A stretch of 64,000 bases of DNA from Blastocatellia bacterium (GTDB taxonomy: Bacteria; Acidobacteriota; Blastocatellia; RBC074): positions 31,350-95,349 of the forward strand of contig JAEUQN010000005.1 in the NCBI GenBank assembly GCA_016789725.1, given 5' to 3'. Position 1 is the stretch's first letter. Each line of letters begins with the position of its first letter. The position numbers were made by a program, and so were the translations under genes. The notes under the pieces were generated by a model. That model saw nothing but the letters and a program-made list of their open reading frames with translations, did no database searches and was not told the DNA's origin. This document shows, one piece after another, positions 37,220 to 45,389 of this stretch.

Positions 37220-37843
37220 CTAACTTTTACTCCCTGCGATTTCGATGCGAGATGTTTGTTTGCTTGAGAACCGATGGCGTTTCAACTGCCAAAGTTTGGT
37301 AGGTATTTGCAGTACCAGCAATTTGATCGTCATCGTCATGAATCGCAGCAAAATGGCTGGCGTGCGTCGCAGGTCTTCCCGCAACGGGCGTCCTTCCTGT
37401 CCTACCACCAACGCTCCATGTCGCATGGCAAATAGATTGTATGCAGTCGAAATGGTGGTGAAACCTGCCGAAGCCAAAATGCTGAGCGCGAGTTTGGGTG
37501 TGCCGCGCAACCAGTGAATGCACAATTCAATGCTGTGGCTGACGAGCGGTAGCAATACCATCGCCGTAAGCGTAGCTTGCCACACGGGTCGGGCATGCCG
37601 GAAGGATTGGGTAAGAGACGCATAAAACCCCGAAGTAAGCGCACGGTAAATGAACTCCGTGTACATCGCCGCCCAGGCCGCCTGCTTCCCGGCGCTTATA
37701 TTGGCGACGAAAAAGAGTAACGCGCGCATGATTGAACTCAAGATGGCGGACTTCCAATTCCAGCGCACGACTAATAATTCGTACGGATGGGTGAGCAAGG
37801 CGTGCAGCACGTCGCGGACAGTGGCTAATTCTTTGGCTTTCAT
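37220..37843 (-). CDS. Hypothetical membrane-associated protein of the glycosyltransferase operon
   Basis: 207 residues. Hydrophobic stretches at about 34-48, 87-110, 118-133 and 166-180 suggest three or four membrane segments. The N-terminus and the C-terminal tail are basic. No motif is recognised. The start overlaps the preceding glycosyltransferase by 4 bases and the stop abuts the next, so it belongs to the same unit and might anchor or assist the two transferases. Confidence 0.75.
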   Translation of the reverse strand: MKAKELATVRDVLHALLTHPYELLVVRWNWKSAILSSIMRALLFFVANISAGKQAAWAAMYTEFIYRALTSGFYASLTQSFRHARPVWQATLTAMVLLPLVSHSIELCIHWLRGTPKLALSILASAGFTTISTAYNLFAMRHGALVVGQEGRPLREDLRRTPAILLRFMTMTIKLLVLQIPTKLWQLKRHRFSSKQTSRIEIAGSKS

Positions 37844-39087
37844 GATTTGCTCATCGTGGAAGTGGTGGGCTGGATTTTTGCTGACTTGCTGCCTTCAACT
37901 TCCAAGACCTGTTGCGTGGAAAGGCAGGCCTCATACGCCTCGTAGACACGCTCGAACACCTGCGTCCACGAAAACGTCAGGGCGCGGGCGCGGGCCGCAT
38001 CGCGCATCATTTGCCTGGCGGTCGGGTCGTCGAATTCGCGCATCATCCGCACCACCGCTTCCGCCATTTCCTTTTCGTCTCTGGCTACGGCACCACATTT
38101 GCCGGGTTCGATCAGAAACTTCGGACCACCACCCGCCATCACAACCGCAGGCACGCCAGAAGCCAGGGCCTCCAACACGACATTGCCGAACGTGTCGGTG
38201 TTGGAAGGGAACACAAACAGATCGAAATTCGCGTAGGTACGAGCCAGCGAGAGGCCAGTCAAATTGCCCGTGAAGACTACGCGACGCAAATGCCGGTTCA
38301 GCCATTCCTGTTCGCTGCCTTCGCCAACGATCACAAACTGATAATCGGCGATCTCTGCTTTTAGCAACGCTTCTTCCAACGCCACGAACGCTCGCACATT
38401 TTTTTCCGGTCGCAGGCGTCCCACATAGCCGAGCTTGAATTTCTGATCAAGACGCAACCGATGTGCAGGCGCAAAGCATTCCGTATCCACGCCGCGTTGC
38501 ATCAGGAACACGGGCTTGCCGGTTTCGATGGCAAGCAATCGTTGCAGCTCTTCATTCGGGGCCAGCAATACTCGCGCGAGTTGATAAAATTGACGCGCCA
38601 AATGAAACGTTCGCCGCTCAATCCACTTTTGGAATGCGACGCGGGTTGGCGGCGCAAGAAACGGCACGTAACGGCGCACGCGATTGGCCGCATATTCGTG
38701 AATGTTCGTATGCCACGAAGCGACAAGCGGAATTTTCAGCTTGTGCGCCACATACGCGCCCAGTTGCCCCATATCGCTTGGCCCGGTAATGTGCAACACA
38801 TCCGGCGCAAAATCCCGCACCGCTTTGAGCGCATCCGGTAGGTGTCGCCAGAGCAACAAATCTGAACTCAAATTGTCATCCAGCCGAATCGCAAGACGAC
38901 CCCGCTCAAGCGCCAGTTGGGTGAATGGCCCTTCGCGCGTCCAACGGGTTTGGGTATCGGCATTCACACACAGCAACGGGCGTTGCTGGCGCTGGGCAAA
39001 CTTGACGAACTGGCGGCTGGTATTCGCTACGCCATTGATTTCATAAAATGAATCTGTAAAAAACGCGACACGCGGAACTGCTTTCAC
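37840..39087 (-). CDS. Glycosyltransferase (GT4, SqdX/MgtA-like)
   Basis: 415 residues. The opening VAFFTDSFYEINGVANTSRQ closely follows the FTD-F-P-NGV pattern of SqdX and of GDP-mannose-dependent MgtA-type lipid glycosyltransferases. The donor domain has KLGYVGRLRPEKNVRAF and DTFGNVVLEALASGVP, in which Asp replaces the first Glu of the E-x7-E motif. It overlaps both neighbours by 4 bases. A sugar-to-diacylglycerol or glycolipid-extending role is inferred. No sqdB homologue is in the window, so sulfolipid is not supported. Confidence 0.85.
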   Translation of the reverse strand: MKAVPRVAFFTDSFYEINGVANTSRQFVKFAQRQQRPLLCVNADTQTRWTREGPFTQLALERGRLAIRLDDNLSSDLLLWRHLPDALKAVRDFAPDVLHITGPSDMGQLGAYVAHKLKIPLVASWHTNIHEYAANRVRRYVPFLAPPTRVAFQKWIERRTFHLARQFYQLARVLLAPNEELQRLLAIETGKPVFLMQRGVDTECFAPAHRLRLDQKFKLGYVGRLRPEKNVRAFVALEEALLKAEIADYQFVIVGEGSEQEWLNRHLRRVVFTGNLTGLSLARTYANFDLFVFPSNTDTFGNVVLEALASGVPAVVMAGGGPKFLIEPGKCGAVARDEKEMAEAVVRMMREFDDPTARQMMRDAARARALTFSWTQVFERVYEAYEACLSTQQVLEVEGSKSAKIQPTTSTMSKS

Positions 39088-40238
39088 AACGTTACCCCTT
39101 CACTAGACAAAGCCAGTCGCAAGGCGGGGCGTAACCGACGACTGCCTAATAAACACATCATCCACACTGCCGTGCGTACCCACACCGGGCCGCCACGTTG
39201 CCACAGATTGGACAATGATTTCGTCTCACCGCTTTCCAGTCGTGCAAACACACGATCTGTCCAGACTTGTTGTTCGATTGGATGGCTCGGATATTCGCGT
39301 AAGATTTCGGCAGCCGCTTCCAGCGTGCGCGCGATCAACTCTTCGTTGTATTCCGGCATCACCAGAATTTTGCTGTGTCCGGCGCGCACTTCGTCCACAA
39401 ATTCCGGGAAGGTTTCGGCGCGTGTCAAGTTCAAGGTGGTGTTGGGTTGGCAACCGTGCCGATCTCCGCCTGACACGACGGGAAAGCGCAGTTCATTTGC
39501 CATTTTCATCACCGCATCGTTCTCGCGCCACGAACGAAAGCCATTCACTTCAAACGCGTGGAGCCATTCGCCGTACTCGTGCAGGAAGTTTTTCAGCGCC
39601 GCGTTATGCCGCTCTGTGCCGATCATTTCAATGTCCCACAACGGGTGATTCAGCACGACCAGCCCGCCGGGCAATTGATTGAGCATTACCAACAGGTCTT
39701 TCAATTCATACGTCATTGGATTGCACGTGTAGCTCAAAAGTAATTCGGCATATTCGGCAGCCCGCTCACGCGGCAAATTGTGAACGCCCAGGTGGAAGTA
39801 TCCGATGTCATAAGGCACTGTCCATTCCAGCGAAATCGGCGCGGGGGTTTTCAGTTCCAGCACCTGCAATCTGGCCCCCGCTTCGATCTCGTCGTGATCG
39901 GTAATCGAAACCAACCCGCGCAAATGCAGGCGTTCTTCAATCTGCTTCGTTTCAGTTTCCCACACCTCGCGCGCGGAAACCGGCGGTGTCCACCACGCGC
40001 TGGCAAAATCAATTGGCTTGCCGACGCGCATTTCGTAGCGCTTCATTTCGCGTTGAAAGAGCCGGGCGACGACGGGAATCTGGGCGGCGTAATGCGGGAT
40101 GAAATCAAGAATTTCTTTGGAATGGTGCGTGTGACAGTGCAGGGAAATGGCAGTGCGGGCAGGCCATAAAAACAAGGCTTCATCGTAACTTTTCACCACC
40201 TGCAAAAGGGTGCGTGGACGTGAGAACGGTTTGGGCAT
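39084..40238 (-). CDS. PHP-domain metal-dependent phosphoesterase-like protein
   Basis: 384 residues. Metal ligands of the PHP fold are visible: H34, H36 and H38 (SLHCHTHHS), then SITDHDEIEAG, GVHNLP, LNHPLWD and GGDRHG. PHP proteins hydrolyse phosphate esters with a trinuclear metal site. It leads the operon PHP, glycosyltransferase, membrane protein, glycosyltransferase, permease. Preparing a lipid or sugar acceptor by dephosphorylation would fit but is inference. The start has CAGGAG about 7 bases upstream. Confidence 0.8.
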   Translation of the reverse strand: MPKPFSRPRTLLQVVKSYDEALFLWPARTAISLHCHTHHSKEILDFIPHYAAQIPVVARLFQREMKRYEMRVGKPIDFASAWWTPPVSAREVWETETKQIEERLHLRGLVSITDHDEIEAGARLQVLELKTPAPISLEWTVPYDIGYFHLGVHNLPRERAAEYAELLLSYTCNPMTYELKDLLVMLNQLPGGLVVLNHPLWDIEMIGTERHNAALKNFLHEYGEWLHAFEVNGFRSWRENDAVMKMANELRFPVVSGGDRHGCQPNTTLNLTRAETFPEFVDEVRAGHSKILVMPEYNEELIARTLEAAAEILREYPSHPIEQQVWTDRVFARLESGETKSLSNLWQRGGPVWVRTAVWMMCLLGSRRLRPALRLALSSEGVTL

Positions 40239-40319
40239 CGGCTATCTCCTGTCTGGACGTTCGGGCGCAACATACAGGTCGGAGAATACAAAGATGGTGT
40301 AACGTTCCCGTGAGGTTTG

Positions 40320-40358
40320 TCATAAATGTTGTTAAGCGTTGTGCTAAGTCTGTCTTAA
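40320..40358 (-). promoter_or_regulatory. Candidate Pho box array before the PHP/glycosyltransferase operon
   Basis: On the minus strand TTAAGA, TTAGCA, TTAACA and TTATGA begin at 40358, 40347, 40335 and 40325. The steps are 11, 12 and 10, so the third copy is one base out of the 11-bp register. On the plus strand the same DNA reads TTGTCAT, TTGTTAA, TTGTGCT and CTGTCTT, close to the enterobacterial CTGTCAT half-site. It ends 81 bp before the start codon. Confidence 0.55.
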
Positions 40359-40378
40359 AAGGCGTGTTATCTATAGGA

Positions 40379-41077
40379 TTAGATTTTCTGTATGGGTTTA
40401 ATCCCCAGTACCGTGGGAAGATCGGCAACCGTGTGGATCAGATGGTCGTGCGGATAGCGCAGCAACTGCTCACGGGTGCTGGACCCTTCCGTGACGCCCA
40501 CGACCAGCCCACATCCGGCGTTTTTGCCTTCCAGCAAATCCGTCGGAGCATCGCCCACTTTAACGACCTGCTGGGCGTCTTTGATGTACAGCCGTTGCAT
40601 GAGGTGGTGAATCATAAATGGGTGTGGGCGACCGCGTTCCACTTCATCGCTGGTGACAGAAGCATCAATGAGATTGTCGTCTTCCCATCCCAAACGGTCA
40701 ATCAACGTCTGCGCAATCGCACGGCTGAAGCCCGTATTCAACGCGACTTTGATACCATGTTGTTTGAGTAAACGAAACGTTGCACTCGTGCCTGATACTT
40801 CGCTGATGGACGGATCGGAATGATAAAAAGCAATCATGCGCTCGACAAAATCCTCGTGAATCGCCGTCAGTCCTGGCAGCAGTTCATCGCATAACGGCGA
40901 TTGCTCGATCAACACGCGGAGTGCCTCGCGTTTATCTCGGCCTTTGACTTGGTGAATGGCTGCATCATCCACTTCTAAGCCGTTGGCTGCCAGCGTGTCG
41001 CGCAAAGCTTGATATACCGCGCCACCTTCGGAAACGGTCGTGCCAGCCATATCAAAAACCACGAGTTCGATTTGCAT
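40379..41077 (-). CDS. Phosphonatase-like HAD hydrolase
   Basis: 232 residues. HAD motif I is FDMAGTT, with nucleophile Asp9 and the DxAGT form special to phosphonoacetaldehyde hydrolases. A cap-domain lysine, K49 (GRDK), lies where PhnX has the Schiff-base lysine. RGRPHPFMI supplies the Arg that replaces the usual HAD Lys, and KVGDAPTDLLEG is the acidic motif. It probably cleaves the C-P bond of phosphonoacetaldehyde or a close relative (TIGR03351-type family). Its start is one base from the FAD gene stop. Confidence 0.88.
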   Translation of the reverse strand: MQIELVVFDMAGTTVSEGGAVYQALRDTLAANGLEVDDAAIHQVKGRDKREALRVLIEQSPLCDELLPGLTAIHEDFVERMIAFYHSDPSISEVSGTSATFRLLKQHGIKVALNTGFSRAIAQTLIDRLGWEDDNLIDASVTSDEVERGRPHPFMIHHLMQRLYIKDAQQVVKVGDAPTDLLEGKNAGCGLVVGVTEGSSTREQLLRYPHDHLIHTVADLPTVLGIKPIQKI

Positions 41078-41078
41078 C

Positions 41079-42218
41079 TCAATGCTCTCCTAAAATTTCC
41101 GCCACTATCTTTTCGGCAATGCCAAAGGACATTGTCATACCGCGTCCGCTGGGGCTGGCGATGATCGTTGCGCCAGGAGCCGGGCGATTGGTCCAGCAGA
41201 GTTCTGCCGCATGTGCCGCATAGACACCATTCCAACGCTGGACGATTTGCAAGTTGGGAATGTGCAGAAACGCACGCAAATACGCAAGGATCAGTTCATT
41301 GATTTCTTCCTTGTCGAATGGCGAAATGGCTTCATCGTATTCGTGCGAATCGCCAATCGTGATTTCGCCGCGCGCATGCTGCGACGCCATGACGTGAATG
41401 CCGTAACGCATATATTCTGGCATCTCGTTTTCAAAGCGGGTGCGCAAGGCGGGCAGGGAAGGGCAATCCTGAAAGTTTTTATAATGACACAGCGTCAACC
41501 CCGCCGCCAACATTGGCCCAATGCGCAATTCGTCGCCGAACGGTTGCGAACGCATCATCTGCAATTTGACGCGATACAAACCGCTCGCTGCAAATGCTTC
41601 CGGGTAGAGCGTCTGAAAATCCTCGCCCGAACAAACATACAGATTGTTCGCGCGCCATTCTTTGCCGCCGGCCATCACGGTTGGTTGATTGTAACCTGTG
41701 ACCGCGCAATTGAATTCAAATTGCACATTGTAGGTTTCGTTCAGCCAAACGGGTAAACCTGCCACCACTTCACGCGGATCAATGCAGATTTCGGTCGAAC
41801 TCCACATCGCGCCTAACAGATTCGTCGGATTGATGAGCGATGACTGCGAAGTAATTTGCGCGGCATTCATCCATTCACATCCGTAATGACCGGACGGCGC
41901 TTCAGCAATGAACTCTTGCAGCACCGCGACTTCAAGATCGTGATAGGCCAGATGCAGCGAGCCGGTTAGTTCGTGCCACAGGCCGCTGCTGCGCAACACT
42001 TCGAGCCAGATGGCGCGGCTGCGTAGTGCGGTTTGAAAGGGAATGCCTGCCGGTTGTCCAATCGGCCAGAGCATCCCGAAGTTGCGCACCGAAGCGCCCA
42101 TTGCCCGCGTGTTTCTCTCAAAGACGATTACACGTCGCCCGCGCTTGGCGAGTGCATACGCGTGCGCCAAGCCCATAATTCCTGCGCCCACCACGGCGTC
42201 ATCAAATTGTTGCTTCAT
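41079..42218 (-). CDS. FAD-dependent oxidoreductase of phosphonate clusters (TIGR03364 type)
   Basis: 379 residues with the dinucleotide-binding motif DDAVVGAGIMGLAHAYALAK and a C-terminal GRGMTMSFGIAEKI. It is DAO-fold, like glycine oxidases. This clade recurs beside phosphonatase-like HAD genes and is thought to oxidise aminophosphonates to the aldehyde the HAD enzyme then cleaves. The start at 42218 is chosen because AAGGAGG lies 5 bases upstream; the longer frame to 42272 overlaps the transporter gene. Confidence 0.87.
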   Translation of the reverse strand: MKQQFDDAVVGAGIMGLAHAYALAKRGRRVIVFERNTRAMGASVRNFGMLWPIGQPAGIPFQTALRSRAIWLEVLRSSGLWHELTGSLHLAYHDLEVAVLQEFIAEAPSGHYGCEWMNAAQITSQSSLINPTNLLGAMWSSTEICIDPREVVAGLPVWLNETYNVQFEFNCAVTGYNQPTVMAGGKEWRANNLYVCSGEDFQTLYPEAFAASGLYRVKLQMMRSQPFGDELRIGPMLAAGLTLCHYKNFQDCPSLPALRTRFENEMPEYMRYGIHVMASQHARGEITIGDSHEYDEAISPFDKEEINELILAYLRAFLHIPNLQIVQRWNGVYAAHAAELCWTNRPAPGATIIASPSGRGMTMSFGIAEKIVAEILGEH

Positions 42219-42249
42219 GAAATCCTCCTTCAAACGCGTAGTAGCGAGT

Positions 42250-43572
42250 TCATTCGCTGTTTGGCGGAGCAAATAAATTTGGGACTACGTGAACGGTGCG
42301 CATTGCAAAGTAAATCCAACTGCCTGCCAGCAACACAACTGCTACTATCGTCCCCGTTCCTGCTAACAAAATAAAAAATTCAAGGAAGCTATGATCCGTG
42401 GGTACGACGCTGCGTCCCAGCATGACCGCAACATAACCCAGATAGCCGAACGAATCTGCCAGATACATCAGAAACCCAATGTTTCCCTTATCGCCCGTTA
42501 GTGCCAGCAATCGCTCAAACACCGTCGTATGCACCGCGACATACGGCAAATACAGCCCCAGCCCAATCAACACCATAAACGCAAACCCATCCAGCCAATT
42601 GTTCTGCAATCCCAGCAAGGCAATCCCTGCCAACGCGAATCCCAGAAGCGAGATTCCCAGCGCCGCAAAGAATGCCCGCCGATTATTGCGGATCAAGACT
42701 GCCAGCCCATTTGCCATGATGACGCCGAACATGACGAAGAGTTCAGACCGCGTGAAGATGGCGGGTTGCCCGGCAAAGCCGAGTCCGCGCCAAAGCTCCG
42801 GCGCAAAATCGGCGCGCACACTGCGCAAAATGGTGAGCAACAGATACACGCCGATCAGCAGCGTCAAGCCCGTTGCGTATTTCCAAAACAACGCTCGCCG
42901 CTCTGCCCCCGTCATCGGCGCACGTTCGTTGCGATGCGCAATGTCTGCTGCCGTCGGTGGTGGAATTTGCGTGAGCATTGCAACAAAGACCAGCAGCGGC
43001 AAAGCAAACACCAAGCCTGCTGCAAACGGCATCCAGAATGGCGAGACTCCGGCGGCGAGCAAATACGCGCCGACTGATTTCGTCACGCCGTCGGCCAAAA
43101 TAAAACTCGCGCATAATCCGGCGGTCAGCACTTCCGTCACGCGTCGCCCTTCCAACCAGCCAAGCACCAATCCAAACACCATGCCGAGCGGCAACCCATT
43201 GAAGAACAAACAGAAGAAATTCCACGGTGCCGGAACCAATGCAAACAGCAATAATGCAACTTGCGCCATGCCGATGAACAACCACAACGTGCGGGCGCGC
43301 TGTTCCGGTCGCATTTCGGCAATGATGCGGATGCCAATGAATTTGGAAAGCGTGTAGCCCAACACCTGCGCCGTCACCAGCACGGCTTTGTAGCCGAAGC
43401 CCCACAACGTTACTTCTTCATACGTGGCTGCCGTGAACGGCTTGCGAAACCCATACATGCAAAAATACGTGCCAAAGGCCGCGACCAAGGCGCAGAGCGA
43501 AAACCACGACGGATGCTGGAGCAAAATCAGGCGAACAGGTGGCGCGGCTTCTTGTTTTAGCAACACACACAT
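42250..43572 (-). CDS. MFS transporter, DUF5690 family
   Basis: 440 residues with about 12 spans. The first helix region (FGTYFCMYGFRKPFTAATYE) and GYTLSKFIGIRIIAEM recall organophosphate:phosphate antiporters such as GlpT, and match what is called DUF5690. It sits inside the phosphonate operon, 66 bp after the HD gene and 31 bp before the FAD gene. I infer import of the phosphonate substrate, a role usually filled by an ABC system (PhnCDE), which is absent here. Confidence 0.82.
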   Translation of the reverse strand: MCVLLKQEAAPPVRLILLQHPSWFSLCALVAAFGTYFCMYGFRKPFTAATYEEVTLWGFGYKAVLVTAQVLGYTLSKFIGIRIIAEMRPEQRARTLWLFIGMAQVALLLFALVPAPWNFFCLFFNGLPLGMVFGLVLGWLEGRRVTEVLTAGLCASFILADGVTKSVGAYLLAAGVSPFWMPFAAGLVFALPLLVFVAMLTQIPPPTAADIAHRNERAPMTGAERRALFWKYATGLTLLIGVYLLLTILRSVRADFAPELWRGLGFAGQPAIFTRSELFVMFGVIMANGLAVLIRNNRRAFFAALGISLLGFALAGIALLGLQNNWLDGFAFMVLIGLGLYLPYVAVHTTVFERLLALTGDKGNIGFLMYLADSFGYLGYVAVMLGRSVVPTDHSFLEFFILLAGTGTIVAVVLLAGSWIYFAMRTVHVVPNLFAPPNSE

Positions 43573-43638
43573 CTCCCCACGCAGAAATTCTGCGCGTTTG
43601 TGGGGTGCCTCGTATGTCCTGTGCGTGCCTTTGAATGT

Positions 43639-44190
43639 TTAGGTACTGACGAAGGCTTCGAGCATTGTCCGATAGGTTTTTAATAGCGGCGTTGCCAAAT
43701 CATTCACCTTCGCTGCGTCGTCATAACGCCGCAACCAAACTGCGGCATAACTGTATGGATTCCGCATGAAATCGGCGGCTTCTACCTCTGTCATTGCGCC
43801 GCCCTGCAATCGCAAACTCTGTTGCGAAGCTTCTGACAAACCGTCAAAGTATTTTGGCTGTCGCCAACACAAATATCGTTTGGCGGCGACGTGCAATCGA
43901 ATCGGCTCAGTCACTTGGGGGATAAAAATCTGCGCCAGGTGATTTGCTCCCAACTCTTCGTGCCGCGCATCCACGCCGCGCTCCGCAATATTTTCGCCGA
44001 GGTCGTGCAATAAGTGACCGTAATCATGCAGTAAGCAGGCGGCCACCATGTGTGCGGGTTCGCCTGCACGCTGCGCAAACATCGCGCATTGCAACGCGTG
44101 CTGGAGTTCGGTCACATCCTCGCCGTAACGCCGATGCCCACGTGCTTCGTAGAGCGCAAAGATTTCATTGATGATTTGCGAAGCGGCCAT
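43639..44190 (-). CDS. HD-domain protein of phosphonate operons, PhnZ-like
   Basis: 183 residues. Possible metal ligands are H31, H55-D56 (LLHDYGH), H77/H84, H100 and D157, matching the order in PhnZ. PhnZ is the mixed-valence di-iron oxygenase that splits 1-hydroxy-2-aminoethylphosphonate into glycine and phosphate. A Y22-x-E24 pair precedes H31, like the gating Tyr/Glu of PhnZ. The usual partner PhnY (2-oxoglutarate dioxygenase) is missing nearby. First gene of a four-gene unit with a Pho-type array upstream. Confidence 0.82.
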   Translation of the reverse strand: MAASQIINEIFALYEARGHRRYGEDVTELQHALQCAMFAQRAGEPAHMVAACLLHDYGHLLHDLGENIAERGVDARHEELGANHLAQIFIPQVTEPIRLHVAAKRYLCWRQPKYFDGLSEASQQSLRLQGGAMTEVEAADFMRNPYSYAAVWLRRYDDAAKVNDLATPLLKTYRTMLEAFVST

Positions 44191-44266
44191 GTCATTACTA
44201 AATATTTAAGGGCAAATGCCGTAATAGGGCGTGATAGGGAAAGATAGCGAGGCTACTTTTGCGGAA

Positions 44267-44294
44267 TATCAAATGCGTCCAAAGTCTTTGCTAA
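44267..44294 (-). promoter_or_regulatory. Candidate Pho box (three half-sites) before the phosphonate operon
   Basis: On the minus strand TTAGCA, TTTGGA and TTGATA begin at 44294, 44283 and 44272, each 11 bp apart. The array ends 76 bp before the HD gene start. A TAGCCT lies 11 bp further on, not at the 9-bp position. Confidence 0.45.
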
Positions 44295-44431
44295 ATCTTG
44301 GGCCAGCGAAAAGGTTACATTGCCTTATCCCCTGGCGTGGCCTTTTCAATCGTGATGAATTTAGGGGAACTCGTCGAGGCCAAACAAGGTTTTGTGGAAA
44401 GCCAAAAAGCTGGCACAAGGAATAGTGGTTT

Positions 44432-44481
44432 CTAACATTTCCTTAGCGAAGAAATTACGCCTGCCTGACATGCGCCTAAAG
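44432..44481 (+). promoter_or_regulatory. Candidate Pho box array (five half-sites) before olsBA
   Basis: CTAACA, TTAGCG, ATTACG, CTGACA and CTAAAG begin at 44432, 44443, 44454, 44465 and 44476, an exact 11-bp period. The hexamers are more degenerate at position 1 than elsewhere. TTTATC lies 18 bp after the last one. Confidence 0.45.
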
Positions 44482-44600
44482 CGAATTCAACATGCAAGCT
44501 TTATCTTCTCGCTTGCGTCTCTAACAATGCGGCGGACTGGGAATTGAACAGGTCAGCAACTTGTGAGGTTCGCCGCTTTTTTTCTTTTCCTGAGTATCGC

Positions 44601-45389
44601 ATGACAATCTTTATTCAGCATCATCCCACCGTTCTGCTTCGCACCGACACGCTTGAGATCAAGCTGGCGACGACCTTTGCCGAAATTGATGCCGCGCTGC
44701 GTTTGCGTTTTGAGGTCTTCAATCTTGAGCTTCAGGAAGGGTTGCTCGCATCCTATGATCGCGGTTATGACACGGATGCCTACGATGCGTATTGCGATCA
44801 CTTGATCGTGAAAGATTTGCCCACCGACAAGGTTGTGGGCACCTATCGTTTGCTGCGGCAAAGCGTTGCTGACCGTCACATTGGTTTCTATTCCGAAAAT
44901 GAATTCGATTTGACGAAGCTCAAGCAGTTGCCTGGCGAACTGTTGGAATTGGGACGCTCATGTGTTGCCCATTCACATCGTAATGCGACCACGATTTCGC
45001 GGCTCTGGCACGCCATCATTGAATATGCGCGGCAGCGTCGCATCGCTCGTTTATTTGGTTGCGGCAGCCTGCATCAATCCGAGGTCGAAGACGTGATGCC
45101 AACCTACGCGTACCTGCGCGATCACTATCTTGCGCCGGAAGAATTTCGCGCGCAGCCCGTGCTTTCGTGCCGCATGAAACTGGATGAAAATGAACGGGTG
45201 GTGTACGACCCGCGAGCGATATTGCGGCGGTTGTCACCGGTGATGAAAGGTTATTTGCGCGCGGGCGTGATGATTTGCGGTGCGCCTGCCTTTGACGCGG
45301 AATTCGGCACAGCGGATGTGTTGGTGCTGCTGGAAATGGACAAGCTCACCACCCGTTATAAAAATCATTATGCGGAGCGTGCGGCATGA
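44601..45389 (+). CDS. olsB: Ornithine-acyl[ACP] N-acyltransferase-like protein (OlsB family)
   Basis: 262 residues, GNAT-related. The pattern LRFEVFNLELQEG, then LELGRSCVAHSHRNATTISRLW and FGCGSLH is that of OlsB/hemolysin-like N-acyltransferases, which attach a 3-hydroxy fatty acid to ornithine to give lyso-ornithine lipid. The next gene is a PlsC-type O-acyltransferase and overlaps by 4 bases, completing the two-step pathway. ATG 44601 is chosen; a TTG at 44544 is a rival start, 62 bases after the Pho-type array. Another N-acyl amino acid product is possible. Confidence 0.82.
   Translation: MTIFIQHHPTVLLRTDTLEIKLATTFAEIDAALRLRFEVFNLELQEGLLASYDRGYDTDAYDAYCDHLIVKDLPTDKVVGTYRLLRQSVADRHIGFYSENEFDLTKLKQLPGELLELGRSCVAHSHRNATTISRLWHAIIEYARQRRIARLFGCGSLHQSEVEDVMPTYAYLRDHYLAPEEFRAQPVLSCRMKLDENERVVYDPRAILRRLSPVMKGYLRAGVMICGAPAFDAEFGTADVLVLLEMDKLTTRYKNHYAERAA

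Larger units (their letters stand above)
44191..44600. other. Divergent promoter region between the phosphonate and ornithine-lipid operons
   Basis: 410 bp without a convincing gene. It carries two candidate Pho arrays, one for each direction, at 44267-44294 (minus) and 44432-44481 (plus). The 138 bp between them show nothing recognisable. A short frame from 44231 to 44425 has no family features. Confidence 0.5.

Noticed and set aside
42479..43357. 292-codon plus-strand frame antisense to the DUF5690 transporter
   Set aside because: Mirror of a hydrophobic gene, with Asn/Ser/Lys-biased composition and no family features.
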